A stretch of 64,000 nt of DNA from Sporobolomyces roseus. Its lineage: Eukaryota > Basidiomycota > Microbotryomycetes > Sporidiobolales > Sporidiobolaceae. Each line of letters starts with the position of its first letter. Positions within the stretch are counted from its first letter, which is position 1. The position numbers and the translations under genes are program-made. The notes below the pieces were generated by a model. It was not told the origin of the DNA, searched no databases, and saw nothing but the letters and a program-made list of their open reading frames with translations. The stretch lies in contig JADILM010000002.1 in the NCBI GenBank assembly GCA_016617785.1, positions 1,116,001 through 1,180,000 on the forward strand, in the 5' to 3' direction. Below are positions 23,079-32,500 of the stretch, piece after piece.

Positions 23079-23463
23079 ACTTGTATGGTTGAGTGATCGA
23101 GTATGCTTCTAGGTGGTAGCAGAAGGGGTGAGAAGCAAGGTTGGCGAGCAGAAATTGAGATCGACGGAAGTGAAATGAAGGGAGAGAAGGCAAGAGAAGT
23201 CCTCTCCGTCTCTCCAGTGTCCCACTTTGCTCCTTTACTCTCCTACCCGTTCCGATCAAGTCTCCGACAACACGGTTCGAATTACGGCAACAGCGAGGTT
23301 CGATAATCGGTACTGCCGACCAATTGAGCTATGTTAAAGTTTTCTCTCTTTCAGCGTAGACAGGAGCACTTCAATGTGTGTACAGGATACGAACGACGTA
23401 GGCACAGGTTTGAGCGAGGCCTGAAAGCTCGAAGGTAGTTTTCAATAAAGAAGGTTAAAACAA
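23079..23463. promoter_or_regulatory. HSF-gene upstream region / kelch-gene downstream region
   Basis: These 385 bases lie between two minus-strand genes. At 23270-23335 there is a tRNA-like stretch on the minus strand (a box A-like TAGCTCAATTGG and an ATTCGAACC), but its arms do not pair. I do not annotate a tRNA. Confidence 0.45.
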
Positions 23464-24707
23464 CTACTCCTTGACGACTTCCAGAGTCCACGCGTCTCCC
23501 AACCTCTCATTCTTCTCGTTCAATCCACCTTGGAAGACGACTTGTGATCCGGAAACGTGAGAGGCAGGTAACCATCCTCTCGCTTCTGGCAATCCCGTCG
23601 AGTGCGAAGACGATTCAAGTCGAATCCAGCTGAATGAAGGATCAGCATCCTTCGTCGCAAGGAGTGCCCAAGCGTCGTTGTGGAACTAGGGAGGACGCGG
23701 GAGGTCGTGGTCAATTCACCTCGCAGAACGAAAGATTGATGAAAACTCACGAATCCAGCACCAGCGTGACCCAATTCAGCTGGTGCTCCTTCTCTCTCGC
23801 CAAGTGCCATAACTGCAACGACCCTCTTCTCCTCCCATTCCAAATCTCCATCCACTCCCATCAGAACATGTACACTTCGTTTTTCCGGTCCCTCGCCTCC
23901 TCCCTCGACGGTAGCTTCAACGTTCCTCCATTCCTGCTTTCCAATATCGTAGAGATCTAGTCCGTCGAGCTCGTAGCCTGCGAACCCACCGAATCGAGCG
24001 AGGAGGGGAGAAGAAGTGGTCGAAGACGGTACCGCCGTCAAAACTGTTCCACCTCGACCTGGTTCGGGAGCGGAAGGAAGTGCGGTCCATTCGAGGGTCG
24101 AAAGATCTAGCGAATGAAGTTGTGTGAGTCGTCCTGATGAAGGACAACCAGCATGCAGATATAGTTTGTTCTGAACGAGATTTCATGCGAAATCAGCGAG
24201 GATCTCTGCAAAGTACCCTTCGAACGGAACTAACATCCAAGGCACACATCGTATGAAAGCTCCTCGGTTCAGGTTGCTCTCCCTTTGTCTCCAGCTCCCT
24301 CCATTCCTGAGTTTTGACATCGAACTCCCAAATCCCGTTCTCTTCGGTAAAAGTTCCCATATCCGTTCCACCTCTACCTCCCCACAAATAGATCTTGTCT
24401 CGATAGGAAGTGAACGTCGCTCCTACTCGACTTGCAGGCCAAGGGGAAGAAGAGTTCGACTCGAGAGTCGAGGATTTTGAAGCTGCGAATTTGACGAAGC
24501 TTTAGCGGATTCTCGTCAGATCGAGCGGAGGAGAGGAGCGTGCTCACAGTCAAGATCAAGAACGGTCAAATTGCCTTCTACAGGTGTCCTAGGTTTCAAT
24601 TCTCCTCCGAAAATGTAGACTTTATCTTGAACCACGGCGAGTCCATGCGAAGAACGAGCGAGATCTTCAGGCGTATCGATAGACTTCCATAGCGCTTTCA
24701 GTGACAT
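23464..24707 (-). CDS. Kelch-repeat beta-propeller protein
   Basis: The start is at 24707 (MSLKALWKSIDTPEDLARSS) and the stop TAG at 23464-23466. Kelch blades can be read in order: SSHGLAVVQDKVYIFGGEL, RVGATFTSYRDKIYLWGGRGG, PEPRSFHTMCALDNKLYLHAGC, TVLTAVPSS..LARFGGFAGYEL, EKRSVHVLMGVDG and a final ASHVSGSQVVFQGGL ending DAWTLEVVKE. Each blade carries the family's double glycine or near equivalent and conserved Arg/Trp positions. Size (~340 residues) and lack of any further domain resemble the fungal kelch proteins annotated as galactose-oxidase-like or nitrile-specifier-like. No catalytic residue can be pointed to, so a scaffold role is as likely as an enzymatic one. The third intron lies between the DVSSVR-like boundary and NKLYLHAGC. 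Confidence 0.85.
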
Positions 24708-25005
24708 GTTGAGGGCGAAATAGGCGAGTTCAAGGAGGAAGGAGGAAGGAAGGAAGGGACTTGACGTGACGAAGATAAGACTTTTTCGAGATCATTTGAT
24801 TTCGATATTTAGCCGCTAAACTTGAGGGTGCACGAGGAGAAACCGATGGGGTGCGTATGTCTAAGGCGTCGACGAATCGACGACGACGAAGCGAAAAACG
24901 AGGAGTATTTATGCGAACGTTGCGAGATGGAGTGCAGATAGTCTAAACGGCCTCAAGTGCGAAAGAGCTGATATTTCGCAAAATCCAAGCAGAATAATGA
25001 TAGCA

Positions 25006-27272
25006 CTACAGCTCCCTCCTGAGAATAGCTACACCTTCAGCATGATGAGTTTGCGAGAACAAGTCTGCCGCCCTCGCACTCTCAATCCAGTAACCTTTCT
25101 TTCCCTTGCCCTCCGCTTCGACCTTCTTCTGAGATTCCCTCACCATGTACCCGATATCCCTCGCCTGAGTATTCGGGTTGCAAGAAACATAGATGATCGT
25201 TGCTGGAGAGAGTTTGAGGAGTTGTTCGAGGAACAACTCGTCGCATCCTTTGCGAGGTGGGTCGATCAAAACCGTCGTTTGATCAGGAGGGAACGAGATG
25301 TCCTGTGAGAGGGACGCATTCAAACACTACAGTCAGTCGCGCAAAACTAGACCAAGTAGAGTGTGAGAGTTCGATTGACTCACACCAAAGATCGCCTCTG
25401 CTTTGCCATCTCTGAACCCGATTTCTCCCCTCCCTTCTCCCTTATTGTAATCAGCGTTCTTCTTTGCCCACTTGATACTAGCTTTATCGATCTCAACTCC
25501 TTCAATCTTATCAAACTGATCCGCCAACGAGATCGCAAACAGTCCCGAACCACAATAAGCATCGACTAAATAAGCTTTCTTGTCTGCTCCTTCTCCTCCC
25601 GTTGATTTGACTCCGACTGCATCTTTGATGTAGTCTAACAGGGAAGGTAGGATCGAGTTATTGTTCTGGAAGAATGATCCCGCTTGTTGCTCGAACTCGT
25701 TCGTGCCAACTTGTTCTCGAACGGTAGCGTGGTGATCGGTGATACAGACGTGGTTCTCTGTCGAGGGGGTGTAGTCGATAGGTTTTGACGTCACGTCTAC
25801 TGACCGAGGAGGGAGAGAGTCGCGAAGTAGGAGAGTAGCACCTCGCTTGTAAGCGGAGATGTTGCTACAAATCGCAATCGAGTTAGGAATCGTTCTCCTA
25901 GAGACACGAAGAGAACAGCACTCACTTCTTGACCTTTTCTCGTTCTCCAACCATATGATCGTTGATAACCTTTGTCGCAATCACGCATTCCTCGATATCG
26001 ACGATTCGTTTCCTCCCTTTCTGTTCGAATCCAATCGTAATCTCCCATTCCTTCTTTGGTTCTTCCTCGACTTCCACTTCCTCAGTTACTCCGTCCTCGC
26101 TCTTCTTTGCCTTCTCCTTTCTTCGATTCTTCTTGTTCTGCTGATTGTTCGAGGAAGGTGGAACTTGGAAGTGAGGAGTGAGTTTCGTTCGGTAGCCGTA
26201 TTCGAGGGGCGATGAGAGTGTTGGACCGATTTCTGGAACGAGAGAGGGATCAAGTTTTGAGAAGTTTGCGAAAGCTCTTCGAACGACATTTCGCTTGAGT
26301 TCAAGTTGTTCTTCGTAAGCGAGGGGCTGATACTGAGGCCGTAAAGATCGCGTTGATCAGCACAGGTCGCCGAAAGCTGATCAAAGTGAAACGAACGACT
26401 CACTTGACAACCCGAACAAGTTCCGAAGTAACGACATTGAACTCGATTCCCAAACTTCTCCCTGACCTTCCTCAGTTCCTCCTTCGCCTCTTCACTCATC
26501 GCAGCATGGCTCGGTAACTCTTCTGGAGGAGTTGGCTCGTCTCGTTTCTCGCTTCGTTTGATGATTTCGAGCAAATCGCCATGCGACATGTAATATTCCG
26601 GTTCATGACGATGAACGTGAATCTTGACGAGTTCTCCGGGTAGAGTGAAAGGTACGCTGACTAGTCGAGTAGGTTTCTCGGATCCAGAAGGAGTAAGCAG
26701 TGCCAAACCGTCTCCTGCGAAAGTTTCGCAACTTTCGTCAATATCTGTTCTCGTCGAATTCAGAGATGAGAAACCGCACCATGTGAGTTGATCCCGACAA
26801 TCTTGACCTCCACATCCTTTCCATTCGCACCAACTCCCCATTCCTTCTCTGCTTCTCCCCTCCAATTCTTTCCCTCCTGCTCCAATTTCTGCATTTCCTC
26901 TACCCTCTCCTTGCCCAACAATTCAATGACATCGAATGCACCTGCTTCTTCTACTCCTCCAGGTTTGGGCGCTTTCACTTTCCTCGCCTTCCTTTCTTGA
27001 GGTTTCGAATGTTTGGGTTTCTTCTGTTGAACGGGTTCCTTCACTTCGATCAGGTTGGGTAGTGCAGATGCCGGTTCTTCAACTGCTAGCTTCACTCGCT
27101 TCGAATTGGGCGAGGTTGCAGAGGTTGTAGAGGTTGAAGTTGAACTAGTTGGATTAGGTGAAAGCGCTCGTTTGCCGTTGCTGTCGGCTGGAGACATGAT
27201 GAAGAATCTTCTCTGTAGGTAGATAGGTGGGTAGTTGGTGAGATTTAAAGAGCGAAAGGCTCTTGAGAGCAT
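25006..27272 (-). CDS. TRM2: tRNA (uracil-54-C5)-methyltransferase
   Basis: The gene runs from ATG 27272 to TAG 25006-25008. After a basic, Lys-rich N-terminus come a TRAM-like region (VSVPFTLPGELVKIHVHRHE) and CRYFGTCSGCQ. Next is the central insertion SPLEYGYRTKLTPHFQVPP. The methyltransferase fold follows, with GSFFQNNNSILPSLLDYIKD, the SAM-binding motif AYCGSGLFAISLAD, VLIDPPRKGCDE, and the catalytic cysteine in YVSCNPNTQARD. It ends ESARAADLFSQTHHAEGVAI. All are RumA/TrmA-family signatures, so it should form ribothymidine 54 in the T-loop of tRNAs. Two in-frame starts exist: Met1, followed by 24 residues with four Arg and no acidic residue, and Met26 (MSPADSNGKRALSP). This suggests mitochondrial and cytosolic forms from one gene. 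Confidence 0.93.
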
Positions 27273-27604
27273 TCAAAGGTGAAAGATCAAGAAGTTTCCA
27301 TCAACTCTTTTTCGCAAACTTTTACGTCGAATCTCATTCGCTGATTTTCGATCTGGTTGCATCGTTCTGCTGCGTGCCGAGTCGCAGACTACGTATCAAG
27401 TCATTCTCCCCTCGTACAGAGAGAAGCGCTGCAGACTATGCCTTTGCTATCCTCCAACTGAGCAAAATCGCAAACTTCGCAACTCGTCGACTATCTCTCG
27501 CTCTCGCTCTACGTTTCTCTCGACGATGATGGACCTGCCGAACATGACAAACATAAGATGACAGTGAACACCAAGACTCGCATTCCAACACGACGACGAC
27601 CCGC
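27273..27604. promoter_or_regulatory. TRM2 upstream region / RPL42 downstream region
   Basis: These 332 bases lie between two minus-strand genes. They contain two TTCGCAA heptamers (27311-27317 and 27476-27482) and an adjacent ATCGCAAAC at about 27468. No gene was seen. Confidence 0.4.
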
Positions 27605-28265
27605 TTAGAACTGAACACGAAGAATAAAAAGCGAACGAGAGCATCAGTTTCTCCGACCCCACGAGATTTGGAACGAATCGTAGGGAGACGTACCTGGAGA
27701 GCTTGTCCTGTAGACGGCAAAAGAAAGGAAACAAGCCGGAAAACGAAAACGTCAGTTTCGAGTTCAAAGGTTGAACAGGGACAACTTTATCGAAATATAA
27801 CCGACCCTTTTGCTTCTTGTCACTATAGTTGCGAAGAGAACGATTATCAGCACTTGAAACAAGAGTAACAGAAAGGAAGCCAGAGAGATTTGGAAACGTA
27901 CCCTCCAAGTTCGAAGTGCTTGCATCGCTTGAGGGAGAGTTGCATCTTGTACTTGCAAGCGGTGCACTCGAGACGGAGAACGACCTTCTTGGTGGTCTTG
28001 GCCTTCTTGTGGAAAACAGGCTTAGTCTGTCCTCCGTAACCTATTGAAATCCCATGGAAAATTATAACTCGTCAACTTCCATCACTCCGTCTAGATCTCA
28101 AGTGAGAGTCTCGAATGTACCAGATTGCTTTCGGTCGTAACGACGCTTTCCTTGGGCGAAGAGGGAAGCCTTTCCGGTCTTGTATTGGGTGACCTTGTGG
28201 GGAGTGTGCTTGCGGCACTGCTTTCCCTTGCAGTAGGTTCGGCGGGTCTTGGGAACGTTGACCAT
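27605..28265 (-). CDS. RPL42: 60S ribosomal protein eL42 (L36a/L44)
   Basis: Five exons sum to 321 bases (106 residues plus stop): 28121-28265, 27902-28040, 27806-27822, 27694-27707 and 27605-27610. The protein starts [20 protein letters not shown] and holds two zinc-binding CxxC-type pairs (C12/C17; C72-x2-C75 with C88). It ends [19 protein letters not shown]. The last three exons are 17, 14 and 6 bases; the final one encodes only Phe and the stop. All introns are GT..AG with a recognisable branch site such as ACTGATG before the last acceptor. Codon choice is strongly biased to C-ending codons, as expected for a highly expressed gene. Residue 56 is proline, the state known in this family to go with cycloheximide sensitivity; the protein sits at the E site of the large subunit. 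Confidence 0.96.
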
Positions 28266-29087
28266 CTATAAACGCGAGGGGTGTAAGTGGGAGAGTTCGA
28301 ATAAAGCGAAAGGGAAGGAGGAGAAGTCGAGGGAAGTTGAATGAGTCGGAGGGGAGGGGAGTTTCGGGCGGATTCGAATGTGAGTATTCACCTTGGAGTC
28401 CTGTGATTCGAGCAAATTCAACAAGACAACAAAGGTCAGCGATTTATCCTCATCTCGACTCAAGACAGATTGAACGGTCAGGACGAGCTTGGGACGCTTC
28501 ATCTGGCTTCCTAGCGCCCTGCAGACTCCCTCTATAGCCTAACCCAGTCCTAGTGATCTCCTATGACCCATCCAGCTGTCTGATCGAGTAGTTGAAGTCG
28601 ATGTTGGATTCTCTCCCCTTCCAGAATTCCCTCTGATTTCCTTAATTTCGATATCACCGCTTCCCTCTCCCTCTAACCTGACTGATCTCTCCACTGTTCC
28701 CTCTGATTTCATTCCCTCTATCCATTCGAGCTGAGTTTGAACGAACTAGAGGTGTAGAAGAGTTGGTCGAAAATGGGTTGAAAAAGGTCGAGCAGAAATT
28801 CGAGTTCAAAGTCGAAGGAATCGGAGAGGGTCGACTAGGGGTTTTCGAGGGTGTAGAAGCGGTCTGAGAGGTCGTACGAGCTATAGGAACTTTGTCTAAC
28901 CTTGTTGAAGCGAGGGCACACCGTTCAAAAAGTGCTCCCTCGATTTCACTTGGATCTCTCGCTTTCAGAATTTCTTACATTTGATTACACCGTCTAATTC
29001 GACCTCCTTTGTCGTCCTCCTTTCACTTTATTCTCAGCGCTCTCGATCCGCTTCGGTTTTAGCACTCTTTCGTGGAAGGCAACGAAC
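28266..29087. promoter_or_regulatory. RPL42 promoter / upstream region of the orphan gene
   Basis: These 822 bases lie between divergent genes. The TATAG just before the RPL42 ATG is a plausible acceptor for a 5' UTR intron with a donor near 28391 (minus strand GTGAATACT). TCCCTCTGATTT is repeated at about 28630 and 28698, with a third TTCCCTCT-like copy nearby. No protein frame with a recognisable domain was found. Confidence 0.4.
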
Positions 29088-30022
29088 TTGCCGACAGCCT
29101 CGCCACAAGTGCACGAGATGGGCGTCTTTGGTTCAACTTTAGCCCCACTTGGTCAACGAAGAGGAGGAGGAACCGGTCAACTGCTGGATCCAACCGTAGA
29201 GGAAGCTCGTACTACAGCTGCGTTACTAGTGAAAGGCAAGAAAATCCCCGTTGAACTCGCAATCGATATCCTCAATTTCGCGTGAGTTCGCAACCTTCTC
29301 CCAATTCTTCATCAGCTCTGAGGTTGCTCACTCCCTATAAACGATCGAAGCGACTACTGTCCGACGATGACTTGTCGTTCTGATCGACTAGTGAATGTGG
29401 CAGCGGGATGGAGTGGAAATCGTCAATCGATCCCAATTTTGCAAACTCCTCCAATACCGTCAATACCAGATATCCCAGATGATAGCGTTCAACGAATACG
29501 AGTGTATACAGACTCGCATGATCAAGGTGCGCTGAACCTGTTTCCTTTGAAGTGTTTTTCGTCTGAGCTGTGTTGACAATTCGCTAGTCCTCACTTCGTT
29601 TTTCAGGTTTCTCTTCCTTCCCCGAACATCAGAACACTCGAGAAGCCTCCTCGTCCTGGTTCGAACTCGCTCTCGTTCGCCCTCCCCAGATTCCCCCTCA
29701 TACCTCCTCGACGTCAACGACAACAGCTATGCCTGGCGCACTCCCCTCATTTCCTATTTCTCCTTCTTCCCCGCAGCCCCCTCCTGCACCCGCCCAGCTT
29801 CCGTACCTATCAGTTGTCCACCGAATCCGGCTCCATTTCAACGTGCACGCAAATCGAGAGTTCACGCCTTATTCGATTGAACTCGAGAAGGGCGATAGAG
29901 AGGGGTTGGTGGAAATGATATGCCCAGGAGATCGTCTCGTATTGTATGCGATGGCTCAGTATCCAGCATGGACGAACGTAGTGAGGGAATGTGGGATCCA
30001 GATAGAGATGAGAGCGCTGTAG
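29088..30022 (+). CDS. Uncharacterised fungal protein with SHDQG motif
   Basis: Three exons can be read. The first ends ELAIDILNFA at 29281. The second runs from about 29355 (DYCPTMTCRSDRLVNVAAGW) to YTDSHDQ near 29524. The third starts GFSSFPEHQNTREASSSWFE near 29607 and ends CGIQIEMRAL, stop TAG 30020-30022. The SHDQG..SSWFEL block, followed by a C-terminal core with DRLVLYAMAQYPAWTNVVRE, matches a family found repeatedly in basidiomycete genomes with no known function. That match is from my recollection of the family. The start is uncertain: Met at 29088 or Met at 29118 (MGVFGSTLAPL). The ELAIDILNFA segment reads like a short F-box-like helix but is too short to call. About 260 residues; predicted soluble. 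Confidence 0.65.
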
Positions 30023-30224
30023 AGCTCGGAAGAATCGAAAGTAATCACTCATCCTGTTCTCTGAGGGAACGCTGACGAGAGAGAAGAGAAAGCGAGGGTA
30101 ATATGACAGGAAAATGGTGGTATCGACATAGTACGAACAGAGAGAATACGAAGAAAACCACGGCACCAAAAAAAAGAAGAAAAAAAATCTATGGCGAAGA
30201 AAGTGTCTGTTCGGGTTCGAGGGG

Positions 30225-31808
30225 CTACAGCGAGTAGTGAGAGTCTGCCCGGAGAGTGGGCTTGTTGATAGGTACGACTTGATCAGCCCGTTCAACAGTC
30301 TTGAGGAATACATCTTTCCAGAACGCTCCGACGTCGACTGAATCGAGCACGAGAACGTTCTTGCCGTTTCGACCCCAATTTGATGGATTTGGATCGAGGG
30401 AATCGGCTTTGTACTGTTGATAGGAGAAACGGATGTCGGTAGCCAAAGAGAGCGCGATTGAAGAGGGAAAGCGAAAACTTACATCCCATAAATCGACAAC
30501 GGTTGAACCGAACGAATGTGTCCCGCTCAATTCGACATCGACTCGATATCGAGTAGCTGAAGTGATCGAGGAGAGCGTATAGGTCAGCGGGAGAAAGTCG
30601 TAGAGAAGAGCGAAAGTCGGACATACCCGTGAAAAGCTCAGGATTCGAAATGTACGCTATTGTCAGGGCATCGTGAAGAGGTGGTCCAGGCATTCCATAT
30701 TTCCGCTTGTAGGCCTCTGCGAAGAAGGAGAGGTTCGTTGAGAGGGTGTGTCTGAGAGTCGTCGCAGCTCGAGTCGAAAGCTGCTCTCTTGTCGGAGTCA
30801 TCGGTGGTGTCGGAGGTAAGCTCGAAGGACCTCGAAGAAGTTGACGATGAATGTCGGGAGTGAAGAGAGCGGTGTGAGTGAGGTTGAGAGGCTAGAATCC
30901 CATAAGAAGCTTTTAGTACTGTCGCACATGCTAGCGCAAGTCTCAAGAAGAAGGGAGAGAATGAATTGTCTCGCACTTACACACATGACAACTGGAACGG
31001 CTAGATCGAGGACAATAGAAGCCGCGTGAGCATCGCAGAGAATGTTACTCTCTGCGACTGCCGATTTATTCCCCCGGCCTTCTGCTCCTCCCATAAGCAC
31101 TATTCGCTCAACCTTGTCCAGGAGCAGTTGCGGAAACACCTTGGAGAAGAGAGCGATATTCGTTAGGGAACCGGTTGCGACGAGATCGAGCTTCTCTCCC
31201 ATTGCGAGGTTCTGACAAGCTTGAGCGATTCCGAGAACTGCGTTGCCCTTGAGAGCTGCCTCGAGTTTCGCTTCGACGATGGGATCACTGACCAGCAACA
31301 AAAAGAGTTAGTCAAGAAGAGACTGAGATGCAGAGGTAGACGAAAGCTCACGAGAGATCGAACAGGCCTTCGACTCCTCCTAGTCCATCAATTCCGTGAA
31401 CAGTGCTCGTCGGTTTCGGCTCTTGTACGAGTGGTCCCGCTGCCCCTTGATAAACTGGAACGTTCTCGACTTGCTCTGGTGTACCGAAAGAGCATAGAAT
31501 TCGAACGCAGTTGTAAGCTGTTCGAAGGGAAGGGAAGAGAGAGGCCGCGGTTCGAACAAGAATCAGTCAACCATTTCTCAGGACAGGGCTTGATTGAGAA
31601 GACTCACTCATGTGTTCAATACTTGCGTTACCGTGTACCGACGACAAACCGACCAAGTCGATCTGAGGGAGGTGAAGTGCGAAAAGCATCGCAACCAAAT
31701 CGTCTCTTCCCGGATCGCACTGTTTTCGCTCGCTTCTCATCAGCTCTAGCTCTGCATCAGAGTGCCTAATCTACTCACATCTAGCCAAATCTTTCGTCGT
31801 TGCTGCAT
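30225..31808 (-). CDS. Inosine-uridine preferring nucleoside hydrolase
   Basis: A short first exon (MQQRRKIWLD) from 31808 splices to CDPGRDDLVAMLFALHLPQI, rebuilding the WLDCDPGxDD metal- and substrate-binding motif of nucleoside N-ribohydrolases. DLVGLSSVHGNASIEHM, then MGEKLDLVATGSLTNIALFS, IVLMGGAEGRGN, SNILCDAHAASIVLD and PLHDALTIAYI follow in family order. The protein ends VVPINKPTLRADSHYSL, stop TAG 30225-30227. These enzymes hydrolyse the N-glycosidic bond of purine or pyrimidine nucleosides to base and ribose and feed the salvage pathway. About six introns interrupt the gene. The Ca2+-binding aspartates and the late His-Asp (LHDAL) are present, so it should be active. Substrate preference between uridine and inosine cannot be read from sequence. 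Confidence 0.9.
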
Positions 31809-32500
31809 CGTCGAAAAAAGAGTGGGAGAGAGGGAGTGTGTCCGAAGCGGAGACGGTTCGGAGAAAGGGGATCAGTCGAAACTTGAAGCTGAAAGTCTTG
31901 TACGAGGTTGAAGAGGTGAGGGGAAGGAGAGGATGAAGAGTCGAAAGGGTCTTTGTGTAGCGTCGGTGTCCTTTGTCAAGAGTGGGTCGGTTCGGGGAGA
32001 ACGGGAGATGCAGAGCAAAGCGGTCGGGAAAGCCAAAAAAATGATCGATTTTTTTGGGCGCTTCCCGTCCGAGAGATTTCCTCGCTGGTTTCCATTGAAT
32101 CATGCGGTGAGAAGCGCCTAAAACCCGGAGCAGAGGAGATGCATCTCAACTTTCAGATCGCACACAAGTCTCGAACGCTCTTTCATTCTCCGTTCAATAG
32201 GAAGAACTAGTGAAGCCCCGCACCCGTCGGACGCCTCGCACGAATGAACCGTAAAGCATCAGGTTTCCGACCGACTCCTTCCTTTGACGAAACCCGGCTT
32301 CTTCGCAGAGCGAATATTTCCTCATAAACAAGGCTCGCACTCTCCCGTCCTTCCCGTTCTTCCCGAACCGCGGTCTGGGAAGAGCCAGTCCATTCGAGTA
32401 CGTGCGGAGTAAGCGGTATAAACTGGGTAATCTTTACATGCGAACGAAGGTTCATCAATACAAACTCGCGAAGAGACCCTTGAGGTATTTAGTGAAATGT
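31809..32500. promoter_or_regulatory. Nucleoside hydrolase upstream region / hexokinase downstream region
   Basis: These 692 bases lie between two minus-strand genes. Open stretches on the minus strand (31771-32103 and 32207-32458) show no recognisable domain and I do not call them genes. The 32360-32470 part probably belongs to the hexokinase 3' untranslated region. Confidence 0.45.

Noticed and set aside
23263..23337. Possible tRNA on the minus strand with a perfect box A-like TAGCTCAATTGG and a TTCGAAC
   Set aside because: The acceptor pairs over only about five bases, and neither the anticodon arm nor the T arm forms a stem. At best it is a decayed relic, and more likely chance.
29072..29110. 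Peptide EGNELADSLAT resembling the RNase H motif GNExAD of retroelements
   Set aside because: It is in another frame from the supported exon, only a dozen residues long, and no reverse transcriptase or integrase motif is nearby.
32207..32458. An 83-residue minus-strand frame after hexokinase
   Set aside because: No domain was recognised, and it lies directly 3' of the hexokinase stop where a 3' untranslated region is expected.
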